From Coprinellus micaceus (taxonomy: Eukaryota > Basidiomycota > Agaricomycetes > Agaricales > Psathyrellaceae): a stretch of DNA of 64,000 nt. The stretch is taken from contig OX596334.1 of assembly GCA_951394405.1 (NCBI GenBank), positions 3,906,001 through 3,970,000 on the forward strand. Reading direction: 5' to 3'. The notes under the pieces were generated by a model, which ran no database searches, had not been told where the DNA came from, and worked only from the letters and a program-made list of their open reading frames with translations. The position numbers were made by a program, and so were the translations under genes. Positions 46,583-57,285 of this stretch are shown here, in pieces. Position 1 is the stretch's first letter. The number at the start of each line of letters is the position of its first letter.

Positions 46583-47728
46583 TCAGTATGTGACCATTAC
46601 TGATGGAGGCGACGTACCGAAGACTTCATCCCGGACTACGTATTGTCCGTTTCGGTAGTCATGTGGCAGCTGCTCGCTGTCATCGCCCCTGCCAATACAG
46701 GTAGCGCAACACCGTAAGCTCCATGACACGAACGGCATGTTCAAAGGTCCTTCGTGTGGGGCCGGTGTCAGGAATTTGAGCCCGAGCGAGTGACCATCTC
46801 CCATCCGGCGGGGGAACACAGGGCACGAAGGGATGTGCCCGCACCGATGATCGAGGTACGGTTGGAAGTCGTTAAGGTGACTGTGGAATATAAATCCGGC
46901 AGACTCGAGAACGGGTAAGAAGTCCGGCTCTTCATCTCCTAGACCATGGCTTGAGGATAAAGGGGGGAGGCGATTGCGCAAGCCCCGGCGATGCAGCGTG
47001 AGAGAGGGATACAGGATATGCAGGTGCCCGTCGAACAAGAAGTTCATAAAGAGTGTCGTGGGGTATTCCAAGACTGAGGGGAGGGCAGAATAAGAGGACA
47101 CATTTATGACAACTGTGCATTCAACGAGAACTCCGTCGGGCTTGACGAGTTCCCAGTTGTAAATGTCGCGCACCGTGCGGCCGAAGCGAGGATGTCCCAT
47201 GGCGTCTTTGGCAAAATCGATGGCAGTACTATGATGCCGGGACTCCTCGCGATAACCGACCTTCTCGAGGAGACCGCGTGTCGCTCGCATTGCTTGGTAC
47301 GTCGAAGGTATGTGGATTTCGAGTCGTTCCGCGTAACCTGCATCATGGAGAGCAGGCAGAGAATCCGCGAAGATGAGGGAGAGCAGCACAGGTCCTGTGA
47401 GCAGTCCCCCCACACAACGCAGGAGTGACAGGATGCCCAAGGGATCTTTGAGGCCGAAAAACCTGAGCAAGTCCGCCACAGCCAAAGACCTGACTTTTTC
47501 CGCCAACGGGTGCGTGAAGTACCTACAAACAAGCTTGAGGGACTGTTGCTGCTGGGTACCCCCAGTCGCAAACAGAAGTATACGGGCGAGCAACGCATCC
47601 GGTAGGCGTCGAAGCGGCGAATGGACCAGAGCGTGGCGTTGATCTACCCGCATGTAAGCTGACGTCTTCCCCAAACAATCTTTTGACCCACGATGAATAT
47701 AAGTAGTGCAGATTGGGCAGATGCGCAT
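46583..47728 (-). CDS. F-box-type protein, paralogue of the previous gene
   Basis: The frame is open from beyond 47900, but the first in-frame ATG is at 47728, giving 381 residues (MRICPICTTYIHRGS). The start has a CPIC pair, then an F-box at about residues 35-75 (LRRLPDALLARILLFATGG...LKLVCRYFTHPLAEKVRSLA). Conserved segments shared with the gene at 45213 are listed there; both also share TLFMN(Y/F)L followed by LYP(T/S)LTL. A GTACGTCGCC donor-like site lies just before the stop, so the real C-terminus may be spliced. Confidence 0.6.
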   Translation of the reverse strand: MRICPICTTYIHRGSKDCLGKTSAYMRVDQRHALVHSPLRRLPDALLARILLFATGGTQQQQSLKLVCRYFTHPLAEKVRSLAVADLLRFFGLKDPLGILSLLRCVGGLLTGPVLLSLIFADSLPALHDAGYAERLEIHIPSTYQAMRATRGLLEKVGYREESRHHSTAIDFAKDAMGHPRFGRTVRDIYNWELVKPDGVLVECTVVINVSSYSALPSVLEYPTTLFMNFLFDGHLHILYPSLTLHRRGLRNRLPPLSSSHGLGDEEPDFLPVLESAGFIFHSHLNDFQPYLDHRCGHIPSCPVFPRRMGDGHSLGLKFLTPAPHEGPLNMPFVSWSLRCCATCIGRGDDSEQLPHDYRNGQYVVRDEVFGTSPPSVMVTY

Positions 47729-48485
47729 TGCGATGGAGCAAGGAAGTGGTGGTAGTGCACCGAGGTCTGAACCCAATGTTTCAATCCCTGGACGCAGGCA
47801 AGAATCGTGGGGATTTTGTACCGTATTCGTTGCGTCCCTGGCAGTTAGGGGCTCTGCGCCTCCAAAGCCCGACAGAAAGTCCTTCCTTTCTGCAGCCTCT
47901 ACACCTTCGAGCCTGCAAGAGTGAGAGGGGTTTAATACATCCCTAGGGAACTGCGGGGAATGCTTGCCTTGGTTCAAGGCACGATTGTCCGAGAATCACT
48001 GCCTGGACTCACCTATGGTGGGCGAAGAGAACAGGTGGGGTCAGCTTAGGTATCCACCCGTCCTTGTTGATAGTGTTCCCCTCACCGCGCCTCCTGTCGA
48101 AGACTGTCCCACTGTCTCTGTTGGCTCGTTCAACGACCCTGCTACCCCCATTCCAGATGATACTATATCTCCACAACCGACCGTTGACGAGGACGACGTA
48201 TATGTCAGCGAACGTAATGCCTGTTAGTCCTGCACGGTCCATGCGAAGTGCCAGACAGGCGCAAATGGGTGCATTGCTGGTAATCACAACGGTAGTCCTG
48301 TATACATCATTTCGAATCTCTTCACCTCTGAGAACTCCTTTAGACGTGTTGGTGCAGGTTGTTAATCACCAATGCGTCTATCCCGTCCGTCAATACGATG
48401 TATAACTGTAGCACCTCGCGTACGCAGTGATATGCTCGACTCCGGCACGCTTGTAGGATTCCGGTGTCGGCCTCCAAAAGTATCA
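47729..48485. other. 0.76 kb, possible 3' region of the next gene
   Basis: Minus-strand frames here (for example ITFADIYVVLVNGRLWRYSI at about 48225-48165) could be further exons of a membrane protein, but I could not connect them by phase. Otherwise nothing recognised. Confidence 0.3.
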
Positions 48486-49184
48486 TCAGTCAGGCGCCAC
48501 AGATAGTCGTAGTCGAACTCCCTAGAACCTCACATGGTGAATCGTGTCTACCCATAGGTCATCAACTCGGGAGATAATCGCACTGCTCCAGACGACTCAC
48601 CGGTTCGTCACGAGGTAGCTCTGACCAGGGCCTCGGAGGTACACTCCTTATTGGCAATGGCGGCGCCTGACGATCTGACACCACAGAGTTTGTCGGGCCC
48701 TCCCCATCCGCAATCCTGGGCAGGTACCTGACGTTAGCGTTGACAGGTCATTGTTTGGCCATGCGACTCACCTGGAGTGCAGCAGAATGACATACACGGC
48801 CGCCTGGTAAGCCCCCAGCAATGCATGCCTGTTGTCCGTAGTAGGGACGGGCTGGTCGCCGCGAAGCACATCAGGGCTCACGACTGGTGGACCCAGGACT
48901 TCTGCCGTCAAAGGCTCAGGGCGCACGACAGGTGGAACCTGGACTTCAGCCCTCAAAGGCTCAGGGCGCACGACGGGTGGAACTTGAATTTGAATGCGAA
49001 CGTCTCTCGTACCTGTGCCTGTCAACGTATGCGACCGCCTTCCAGAAACGCCCCTTTCGCCGGCCACACGAAGGCGTCTTTGCACGTCTTGCTGAGGAGG
49101 CATGAAGAAATGAATGATCCACTGCCCGTGACAAACAGAAGGTAGGCGTACCTTGGGGCGGTCTGTGGGGTAAGGTGGGGCCAC
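48486..49184 (-). CDS. hypothetical gene with 15-residue proline-rich repeats, 5' end unresolved
   Basis: Minus-strand exon ending at 48772 (CTCCAG/GTGAGT) joins in phase across a 56-nt intron to 48715-48601, then across a 79-nt intron to 48521 onward, with a stop at 48486. The first of these exons encodes PPVVRPEPLRAEVQV and two variants of it; the second encodes IADGEGPTNSVVSDRQAPPL and VPPRPWSELPRDEP. AVYVILL near the first junction is a short hydrophobic patch. The start, and possibly the 5' exons, are not established. Compositionally it looks like a linker or tail region. Confidence 0.35.
48871..48990 (-). repeat. 45-bp tandem repeat, 2.7 copies
   Basis: Units start at 48871, 48916 and 48961 with TCAGGGC(T/G)CACGAC(T/A/G)GGTGG, spaced exactly 45 bp, and encode 15 residues each on the minus strand (PPVVRPEPLRAEVQV type). 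Period is a multiple of three, consistent with coding selection. Confidence 0.8.
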
Positions 49185-49491
49185 GATCGGGAAACAGGGG
49201 TGAGCCGCACGGCACAGACGCGTACCCGGCCCAGTGTCGTCGACCCTACATCAGAATAACAAGGCAGGGCTTATAGGTCAAGGTGCATGGATGAAAGACT
49301 GGTTCAACTTCGATATCAATGACAATCACACGCGGAATTCAATTGCAGTAATACACCGGCGATCTAACGTGAACAAACTGAGCACGGACCCACAGCTTTC
49401 CCATCAATCACCCCTCTCCCTCCTCCACAACGCCCCCAGCCATGCCTCCACATGTATCGTCTCTCCGTCGTTGCAGCCGTTGCGGGTTCTG
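49185..49491. other. 0.3 kb beyond the Helitron coding 3' end
   Basis: On the Helitron's coding (minus) strand the 3' terminus, a short hairpin followed by CTRR, should lie here or further left. I did not find a convincing one. Confidence 0.3.
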
Positions 49492-52400
49492 CTAAGCCCT
49501 TCGTGGTCTCCTGTTCACAAGGGCATACAGCGCCATAGACGCCTTCCCCGCCCCCAACGTCCCCATCTCCACGGGGTCGAGAGTGTGCCCCAGTAGTCCA
49601 TTGTACACACTGTATCCCCCGTTAGCGCCATCGTGTGAGTGCACCTTATTGTCAAGGCCAATCGCTCTTGTCACGAAATGGCGCGCTAATTCGTCAAAGT
49701 AGATCACCCCACATAGTCTATATGTACCTCTATCGTGTATTTCCACTCTGCTATTCAACAGGATACCCTGGCTTTCAATCACCTCAAAAGTCAAAACGTC
49801 CCCTAACGCGTGGTCGCGGTAGGTACATTCTCCGCATTCCTCACAGGGAAGAAAAGCTTGGCACTGCTCATCCACGAAGCTTTGTATCGAGATTTCGTCC
49901 TTGATAACCGTGTAACCCCTGATCGTACGAGCATCCTGGTTATTATACCACTGCGACGTCTCACACGACTCACAGGTGGCTGTCACCTTTCTCCTCACAG
50001 GTTCCTGCAACAGGTGACGGGATAAAGTTACGATATCTACCCCCGCCGTACCCCAAGGATAATCTGTCGGGTGAGCATTTCGCAGCATGTCTCTTAACTG
50101 GTCCCTGACCCCGGTCACCTCTATCTCTGGATCTTCTCTTGGCATTGCTTCGAAACCCTCTACCACTCCTTTCATGTAGGGTCCGGGTTCTGCCAGGGGA
50201 CGCGACCATCTGGCCTTGTCAGTTGCCCAAAGAGTGTGCAGCAAGAAAATCCATGCGTCAAAAGCGCAACTGTGGTCCTCTGAGTCCCATATTGGTCCTG
50301 TGGGGGACTCCCAAACCGAGCTTAGTTGCGGGCCCCGCTGCGTTTTTCTTTTCTTTTTCGGTGGACCTCGGTCCTCGTTGGCTTTCCTTTTGGCTACCGC
50401 ACTTAGAGTGTTGATTTCGCACGGCACGGCATCCCGTTCTTCGACAAAGTCGCCCTCATCCCCCGAGAAGACCGGGGTGTCCTGTAGCACTTCACCAGCA
50501 CCGCGCTTCCATACCCGATAGGCGTCTATGATAGTCCACCGTGTGCCCTCGTTCGGGACCACGCTTAACAATCCACGGTAACGCAAATCTGTTATCGTAG
50601 CCAGGTAATCTAACTCACGATACTCTTGGCGCAGCGCCCCGTCTAGATCCCCACGCAACTTGTTGTTGCTGAACTCCCGCAGGATCAAAGTCTGCGACAA
50701 CCTGGTCCCCCGAGATAGGCATGTGTACGCCGCTTGGAAGTTTCGACACTCCGTCAAGTCCACCACATTCCAAGGTCTAGTCTTACCCTGGGCAGAGTAG
50801 TCCGTCATCGCAAAGTTGGGCAGTATCGGCACTTGCGAGCGGGAAATGTGAACGAACTCATCGTTTATCATCCGGGCGTCCAACGCTTGCGATATCTTTG
50901 TCAAGGGTACTACATTTTTCGGTAAGTGTGGCAGGTTGACAGCGTGCGGTGGGTTAACCAACTCGACATAGAGGACATCGAGCGAACATCGCCCAGGGTA
51001 CTTCGGGACACCGACAGAGTCCCAACCAACGATGCGCGCTTCCTGGCCCCGTGTCATACACAGCTCCGTAGCCTCGTTATGACGGATTAAAACAGGCATT
51101 CCGACGCATATACTCAGTTTCCCTGCGATGTTGTCGCTCGTACACGGAGGCTGCTGCCAAAGTCCAACCTGCATCCTTCTGGAAATGGCCTTCGCGGTGG
51201 AGTATACTCGTTTCTTCTTTTCCGGGTCCCGAGACGCGGCCGCTGGCACGGACAGCATAGTATCGGTGCTATAGAAATCGTGCATACCCTCGCCAACCTC
51301 GCTGGAGAACCGGGATGAATTCGCAGAGTTCAGGTGATCCTTGTCCCTATTCCTTGCGGTTATAATTGACACGTTCTTGAATCCGGCGGAGTCCACTGAT
51401 AGGTCCGTCGAGGTTGCAGCCATTCGGCTCCTGAAGAGCGCAATGTCCTCATCGGTGCAAGCGTGCCACCTCAGATTTATTAGCGCCTTCTGGAAGGCCT
51501 TTTCCTCAGGTAGATTGTCTATTTGCCTCATGTTTTCCTGCAAGATGACAACTGTAGTGAATTGCAGCCATATTAGCTTCCCAATGGTATTTTCCTGTTC
51601 GGCGATAGATTGTCTAGGTGATTGGCGGAGAGATACCTCCCTGCTGTACAAGGAATATCCTTTTGCAGGTGGCAACTGCGCAAAGTCGCCACACAGGATT
51701 ACGTTCAGACCCCCAAAAGGCTTCTCGTATACCCCGAGTGCATCGCAGCACCTTGCGCTGATAGCACACAGCTGTCTACAGTTCAGCATTGATTGCTCGT
51801 CGATTAGCAGGTAACCGACCCCGGTGAGCCTCTCTTTGACATCTTCCATTGTACTGAGCGACGCTCTGCTGCTAGATCCCGTGTTCAGTCCCAAGAAGGA
51901 GTGATACGTTGACCCGCCTATGAGTGCCGCCGAGGTGCCGGTGGGTCCCATGAGGACAAATCGGTATGGTTCCTTCCTTGCGTTGAAGAACGCCGACAAC
52001 ACTCTTATTACAGTTGACTTGCCCGTGCCTGCCATTCCCCCTAGGTGCATCAAGAGCTGCTCCGGGGCAATCTCGCAGGCATGGTTCGCGACTATGCGGA
52101 ACGCCTTCTCCTGTTCCTTGTTCAAAGTGAAGTCCTTGATTATATCAGCCATAACTTCACCCCATCTTTTTTCCGTGGGTTCAAAGTCTTTGGAAAGGTA
52201 CGAGCACAGCACGACGTACACATCGTTCTTAACCGTTCCGCTCACAGATGGTTCCTGCTGTGCACCCCCACCCATTGCGGAAACCTTCCGTTTCCAAACA
52301 CGATCCTTTGCAACCCGAACAATGTTCCTCCATGCACCGGAATGAATGGAGTCGTCCAAGACGATGTTAGGTAACTTCAGCTTTAAAGATTGGGTATGTG

Positions 52401-55400
52401 CTAATTCGTTCCACGCATTCCATCCAGCTTTGCGCAGTGCGCCGAACATGGTCGAGTTCACGTCTTGAATGCCTTGAGTCTTGGGGCCAACGCCAGCCGA
52501 CAGGTCATCGTCTTCACCGTCGAAGAAATCATTCGGATCCGCGTCATCACCGTAGACGCTGTCTTCTTCAAGATCGGTGTCATCCAAGTCCACCCCGCTC
52601 TTAAACATTGCTGAGTAGTCGTCTCTAGCGTCGTAGCATTCGTGCTTCACATTGAAGTTATTCATGATCTCCTGCGCTCTAGGTGTGAAGTCGTGTTTAT
52701 CAAAGACTTCCTCCCAAGATTCATTGGCTGGACGCATGTCAATCCCAGTCCTCCAAGGCTTGAACAGCGTAAGCATCGTGCTGCAATACTCCTCGCGATC
52801 CCCAACATCTCGCCGGGGCAGTTGCGGTCCGACGAAGTTAGGAATCATCGTGTACCTTCTTTCAGGGTCGCAAGCCATGACATGGGAGTGGGATTGTGGG
52901 TGATCGTCGTACAGGCGGAAGAAACGTAAGTCCTGTCGCGGTGCTCTTGAGCTACGAATGGGGTACTTGACAACACTCTGGACGAATTCGTAAAGGCTAA
53001 CATCTTCCAACTCCGCAGGTCTGAATCTGTAGTCATCGGTATTAGACTTTGCCATGTAGAAGCTACCCTCCCTGGTCAATCTCACAGTTTCGTCCTCAAC
53101 CGCTCCGCCAGTTGCAGTTGTACCCGCGTCGAAACCACCTTGCAAATTCTCCCCGAACAGCTCCTGCCGCAAGTCCGATATCAAGGCGTTTTCCCCAACC
53201 CCGTTTTCGTCATCTTCTACCCCGGGCTCGATCTCGCCGACTGGTCTGGAGCATCGGGCTACCCTGACATCGTGGTGGTCGTCACCGGCAAATACCTGGC
53301 CTGGCGTAGGTTCTGCGATAGCGTCCAACGCTCTCCATTGCCCGTGCACGTAATTGACGTAATTCTTCCAGTAGAAAGTGATAAATTCGTGGCTGACATA
53401 GTGGTCTGGGTTGCCCAGCAAATACAGGGCAGCCATCGGCGCCCCAATCTCCATCTTCGAGCTCAGGGAATTCACGACTTTGAGTATCATCTTGCGTGTC
53501 GACCCGGAGCGTTCGGTTTTGGTGTTGTCCAACAATCCGCTGTTCTTGGTGAATGTGTCATACATTGTTGAAAACACCTGGTAGGTCTTTAACCACCCTT
53601 TTGTGATGTAATCTGTAACATACCCAACGGTTGCTTTGACAGCCGTCCCGGACAGCAGAAATCTGGAATCAGTGTTGCACAGGTTTCCGACTGATACCGC
53701 TGGAGTGACATCGTTCACGCTGGAATCCGTGTGCTTGGGGTTCAAGTGTCCAGTCTTCCTATCGACCAACGTTCTCATGTAAACCTCGCAAGGGAAGCGT
53801 GCTGTACATTGACCGTGCTTGTTGATGCAGCCCTTTGCTGTGGTGTGCCGTCTGCCCTTTTTCTTGCCAACCTGCCGATCCTTTGTACCTCTCCTCTTCT
53901 TCTTTGGAGTAGCAGATTTCGTATGAATTGGTTGTTCGCCAACTTCAGTGGAATTAGTCGAACCAGTACCATTCTCAGGTGCGGCTTCCGGCTTGTCGTT
54001 GTCAGCTCGATCGAAGCATTGATGAACATTGGATCTCAGCAGAATATCGTCCAATGTATGCTTGAAACGACTGTACCAAGCACGACACTTTTCGCAGTTT
54101 TCACACCCGCATAACTCGACGTCTTCGCAGAAGTCATCAGGTGGAGCTTCAGGTAGAGTCAGGGTAGGATTGACATAGTCTGGTAGGACATTCTCACTCA
54201 TAGGTCGCATAATGGTATGAATCCCGCGATTCTCCCGTTCGTCTTCTCTGGGAACGCAGGCTTCCACCTCGTCTTTGGTTCCGGTCGTAAATCCGCCCAC
54301 CATGCAACTCTCCACATAGTCACCTATCTCCTTGACGAAGACAGGGTCCTGCGTCAGACGCTCTCGGATGTCATTGAGGGAAAGCTGCCCTCGCAACCAT
54401 AGCAGGAAGTGCAGGTGTAGCGTCATACGGCCCTGCTGCTCGACGGTGCCGTAGAACGCGGCAGGGGTACCAAATATTCCCCGCTTGACACCGTCCTCTG
54501 TCCACCCGCACAGGTGCTGTATAAACATTTGTACCAAGTGATGGAAGAAGCGCGCGCAGGCGACCGGGTTTCGAGTAATGATCAATTTGCGTTCGTCGTA
54601 CCCTTTAATTTCTGGTTTGAACGTCTCGCCGTTACCTGCCCAATGAATACACAGAGGATGTTTATTATCGGCTGGGGATATCGTGATAAACCAAGCCGGG
54701 GTGTTCATGAAGTATATCATCGACCAAACCTCGCCCCGGAGGTACTTCCTCCTTGACATCGACCCTGCTACTCGGTTTCCAACATATTCAATTTGGTCGA
54801 AGACTCGAAATGCCTTCTGCTCCTCTGGGGTCTGAGGGCCCGATCTCCCACCGTTAACCAACCGGTCAGATATGTTGCGCAACACGCCTGGATCCAACTG
54901 GTGGACAGTGTCAATCATGGTTTTGAAATTCTTTCGTTTCGCCATCATGAAACTCCCATGAGTCGATTGCCTGATCTGCTGATGGTTAAAGGCCACGATG
55001 AGGAGCGGTGCATCCCTTTGAAACCTCTTGTCATGGTACATCATGAGCCACTTCAGGTGCGCCTCCCTGGACAGCTTACCGGTATGCTCAACAGCGTCAA
55101 CGCCTCCAAGGCCATAGGGGAAAAGCCACGGAAACATCTGCGGATACAAACGTGGATTGGACCAGATTGTTTGCGGCGAGGGGTCACGACCCACAGCTAA
55201 AAGTTTACCACCATTTTTCAACTGCTGTACAGCAGCTAACTTGCGCTGAGTTGTCGTCATAGATGTGTAGCGCTCCGCCGTTAAACCGTGTACGGTGAAA
55301 GGACACGGTCCCTGCTCAGTACCTTCTTCAACCGCAGTGTCGAATACGCTCTTTGCTGCATCCGGCACATTCCCGTCGCCAGCGTCGATCTTCTTGTAGA

Positions 55401-57285
55401 ACACCCCGACAGGCACGTTGTCCAGGGGGTACTCATCCAACGTCTGATAATCGATCTCAAGGTCCGTGTAATCCCGATGATTCAGCCTCAGCCATTCTAA
55501 CGCCTCTTTCACCTTCCTCCTTCGAACCAGGACCGGGGACCGCCGTAGGTCATCGTCCCCAGGCGGTTCCGTACCTGTGTACAGTACGGCAAGAACATCT
55601 TCGAGTTCAGATCGGCCCATCGGAAGCCGCTGGTATATTTTCATGGTAGGGTGCTCAAACGCGATGACATTGGCAGTCATCTTGGCATGTCCGCTCGATA
55701 TGCGCACAACACACCGGTTATAACGAACTCTGGTGACCATCGCCATTTCCGCCAGGGTGAGGTCCTGCAAGCAATCTGGGACGTCACCAACCCACAGGTA
55801 ATTCGCCAGCGCCATTTTCGGACGATTCCCCCGATTCAGCGATTCGTGGCAAGGTATGCACACAGTCTCGAGCGAAGTATCCAGGACAGGACCGGCCAGA
55901 CCTCTGACAGGATCTTGGGGGCCTCGCCTCTCTGCTCTGGTCGCCCCCATGTCCTCCAGTTTGATCGTGTCGTACGTCGCGCCGTCGTAGCGCATTAATT
56001 CTGATCTCTTGACTAGTTGGCCACATACGCAGCAACCGGACTCCTCGATCACGCCTGGCGCCAGATCACGACAGTAGCTTTTCATTGCCATTGCTATGTC
56101 ATGCATGGTCGTCGGGCGAGGAGGGTAATGCTCCGTGTGTAACGTTATGTCGCTATCCCACAGGAAAGGTGTGTTTCCTTCATCGACCCAGGAAGGGGTT
56201 TTCCGAACCCGAGCCGTCTTGCCCACGGGCTTCAAGACGTAAAACAAGGGCCGGCAGCAAACGCAGGTGTGTTTTCTCAGGATGTCCATACATTGTGGCT
56301 TCTTCATCTGTTTGACCAACTGTATTTTGTGATGAGAGGCGAACATGTGTAACCCCGCCCTGTTGAGACGGGGCACCAATACGTCGAGGGGAAGATCTCG
56401 AACCAGTACGTCCTCGTGATCCATCTGCATGTCAATGTCAAAACCGATCTGTTTAACCCGAAACCCTACGGATGCAGAAGCAGCCTGGTCGTCAGTCAAG
56501 AATGGCCTCAAGTGTTCCACAGCAAACTGTTTTATCTCTTTCATTGCGAACTCCGGAGATTGAATGTCGAGCTTGTTCTTGACCTGAGGACCATCGTAAG
56601 GTCGCAGCACGGCAACAGAGTCCTCGCACACACCCACTGTGCATTCGTGTTTCATTAACATCTCCTCCAGCTCGGCACGATAATGCCGCTTCGTCACGAA
56701 GATGTCGTGGACCTCGCAAAGATCTCTCAAGTTCAAAACGTCCAGTTTTGGTACAAGCATGTCCAGTGGCAGCCGCAAGGCTATCGCATCCTCATCATCC
56801 TGGCCATCTCGTTGAAACCAATCAGCCGGGGTGACCTCCAGAAGCTCGTATTTCGCATGGTGGAGACGTGGGTGCATTCCCTCACGTTGAGGAACCATTT
56901 CTAACTCGCTACGCATGAAGATTTTACTCCTCGCCACACTCCCGCCGATCAATCGGAGGACCTGGTCCATGTTAGCTGGCAATAGACCACTGACGTTCCG
57001 ATGAAGGCCTGTGGTTGTCTTCACAAGCTCTGCGGCGACATCAGTCGCCAGGGTCGCCTGGGACATCCTCGCCACCGCTCGTAAATAGGTCCGCCGCAGC
57101 GTTGACTTGTGCTTCTCCGTGAACCTTGTATACGCCAGCCCAGGCCATTGCGTGCCATTGACAATGCATGCCGCCTGTGAAGCGGGCAGGTTCGAGTATG
57201 CCGCGTTAAAAGCGGAATGAACAGAATATGCCGCAAGGACCGCGGATAGGGGGTGGTAGAGGCAAACTTTATCCTCCAAGTTCAT
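49492..57285 (-). CDS. Helitron Rep-helicase, intact 2,597-residue ORF
   Basis: One uninterrupted frame from ATG at 57285. Order: two Cys-pair motifs near residues 415-480 (CCVCGQLVKRSEL; CIPCHESLNRG); the Helitron-like N region with FPWLFPYGLGG; the HUH nuclease with PAWFITISPADN (about 863), HLHFLLWLRG (about 955) and two tyrosines in YVTDYITKGW (about 1220); then a PIF1-type 5'-3' helicase: Walker A GGMAGTGKST (about 1748), Walker B YLLIDEQSM (about 1824), GDFAQLPPAKG (about 1863), and AQGKTRPWNVVDL with CLSRGTRLSQT (about 2160-2190). The Rep nicks DNA and the helicase drives rolling-circle transposition. After the helicase is a region with WDSEDHSCAFDAW (about 2332) and CESCETSQW, EECGEC cysteines, a C-terminal module I cannot name. 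No stop or frameshift in 7.8 kb, so it is recent or still active. Confidence 0.9.
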   Translation of the reverse strand: MNLEDKVCLYHPLSAVLAAYSVHSAFNAAYSNLPASQAACIVNGTQWPGLAYTRFTEKHKSTLRRTYLRAVARMSQATLATDVAAELVKTTTGLHRNVSGLLPANMDQVLRLIGGSVARSKIFMRSELEMVPQREGMHPRLHHAKYELLEVTPADWFQRDGQDDEDAIALRLPLDMLVPKLDVLNLRDLCEVHDIFVTKRHYRAELEEMLMKHECTVGVCEDSVAVLRPYDGPQVKNKLDIQSPEFAMKEIKQFAVEHLRPFLTDDQAASASVGFRVKQIGFDIDMQMDHEDVLVRDLPLDVLVPRLNRAGLHMFASHHKIQLVKQMKKPQCMDILRKHTCVCCRPLFYVLKPVGKTARVRKTPSWVDEGNTPFLWDSDITLHTEHYPPRPTTMHDIAMAMKSYCRDLAPGVIEESGCCVCGQLVKRSELMRYDGATYDTIKLEDMGATRAERRGPQDPVRGLAGPVLDTSLETVCIPCHESLNRGNRPKMALANYLWVGDVPDCLQDLTLAEMAMVTRVRYNRCVVRISSGHAKMTANVIAFEHPTMKIYQRLPMGRSELEDVLAVLYTGTEPPGDDDLRRSPVLVRRRKVKEALEWLRLNHRDYTDLEIDYQTLDEYPLDNVPVGVFYKKIDAGDGNVPDAAKSVFDTAVEEGTEQGPCPFTVHGLTAERYTSMTTTQRKLAAVQQLKNGGKLLAVGRDPSPQTIWSNPRLYPQMFPWLFPYGLGGVDAVEHTGKLSREAHLKWLMMYHDKRFQRDAPLLIVAFNHQQIRQSTHGSFMMAKRKNFKTMIDTVHQLDPGVLRNISDRLVNGGRSGPQTPEEQKAFRVFDQIEYVGNRVAGSMSRRKYLRGEVWSMIYFMNTPAWFITISPADNKHPLCIHWAGNGETFKPEIKGYDERKLIITRNPVACARFFHHLVQMFIQHLCGWTEDGVKRGIFGTPAAFYGTVEQQGRMTLHLHFLLWLRGQLSLNDIRERLTQDPVFVKEIGDYVESCMVGGFTTGTKDEVEACVPREDERENRGIHTIMRPMSENVLPDYVNPTLTLPEAPPDDFCEDVELCGCENCEKCRAWYSRFKHTLDDILLRSNVHQCFDRADNDKPEAAPENGTGSTNSTEVGEQPIHTKSATPKKKRRGTKDRQVGKKKGRRHTTAKGCINKHGQCTARFPCEVYMRTLVDRKTGHLNPKHTDSSVNDVTPAVSVGNLCNTDSRFLLSGTAVKATVGYVTDYITKGWLKTYQVFSTMYDTFTKNSGLLDNTKTERSGSTRKMILKVVNSLSSKMEIGAPMAALYLLGNPDHYVSHEFITFYWKNYVNYVHGQWRALDAIAEPTPGQVFAGDDHHDVRVARCSRPVGEIEPGVEDDENGVGENALISDLRQELFGENLQGGFDAGTTATGGAVEDETVRLTREGSFYMAKSNTDDYRFRPAELEDVSLYEFVQSVVKYPIRSSRAPRQDLRFFRLYDDHPQSHSHVMACDPERRYTMIPNFVGPQLPRRDVGDREEYCSTMLTLFKPWRTGIDMRPANESWEEVFDKHDFTPRAQEIMNNFNVKHECYDARDDYSAMFKSGVDLDDTDLEEDSVYGDDADPNDFFDGEDDDLSAGVGPKTQGIQDVNSTMFGALRKAGWNAWNELAHTQSLKLKLPNIVLDDSIHSGAWRNIVRVAKDRVWKRKVSAMGGGAQQEPSVSGTVKNDVYVVLCSYLSKDFEPTEKRWGEVMADIIKDFTLNKEQEKAFRIVANHACEIAPEQLLMHLGGMAGTGKSTVIRVLSAFFNARKEPYRFVLMGPTGTSAALIGGSTYHSFLGLNTGSSSRASLSTMEDVKERLTGVGYLLIDEQSMLNCRQLCAISARCCDALGVYEKPFGGLNVILCGDFAQLPPAKGYSLYSREVSLRQSPRQSIAEQENTIGKLIWLQFTTVVILQENMRQIDNLPEEKAFQKALINLRWHACTDEDIALFRSRMAATSTDLSVDSAGFKNVSIITARNRDKDHLNSANSSRFSSEVGEGMHDFYSTDTMLSVPAAASRDPEKKKRVYSTAKAISRRMQVGLWQQPPCTSDNIAGKLSICVGMPVLIRHNEATELCMTRGQEARIVGWDSVGVPKYPGRCSLDVLYVELVNPPHAVNLPHLPKNVVPLTKISQALDARMINDEFVHISRSQVPILPNFAMTDYSAQGKTRPWNVVDLTECRNFQAAYTCLSRGTRLSQTLILREFSNNKLRGDLDGALRQEYRELDYLATITDLRYRGLLSVVPNEGTRWTIIDAYRVWKRGAGEVLQDTPVFSGDEGDFVEERDAVPCEINTLSAVAKRKANEDRGPPKKKRKTQRGPQLSSVWESPTGPIWDSEDHSCAFDAWIFLLHTLWATDKARWSRPLAEPGPYMKGVVEGFEAMPREDPEIEVTGVRDQLRDMLRNAHPTDYPWGTAGVDIVTLSRHLLQEPVRRKVTATCESCETSQWYNNQDARTIRGYTVIKDEISIQSFVDEQCQAFLPCEECGECTYRDHALGDVLTFEVIESQGILLNSRVEIHDRGTYRLCGVIYFDELARHFVTRAIGLDNKVHSHDGANGGYSVYNGLLGHTLDPVEMGTLGAGKASMALYALVNRRPRRA
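49492..57285 (-). mobile_element. autonomous Helitron (termini not defined)
   Basis: The element must exceed the coding region. Expected ends in the coding orientation are TC at the 5' side (right of 57285) and a hairpin plus CTRR at the 3' side (left of 49492), inserted between A and T without duplication. The right boundary must lie within the 204 bases before the F-box copy at 57490 if that gene is outside the element. It sits inside a run of F-box genes. Confidence 0.75.

Noticed and set aside
47729..47977. N-terminal extension of the 46583 F-box gene
   Set aside because: The frame is open but has no ATG upstream of 47728 and the extension does not resemble the paralogue.
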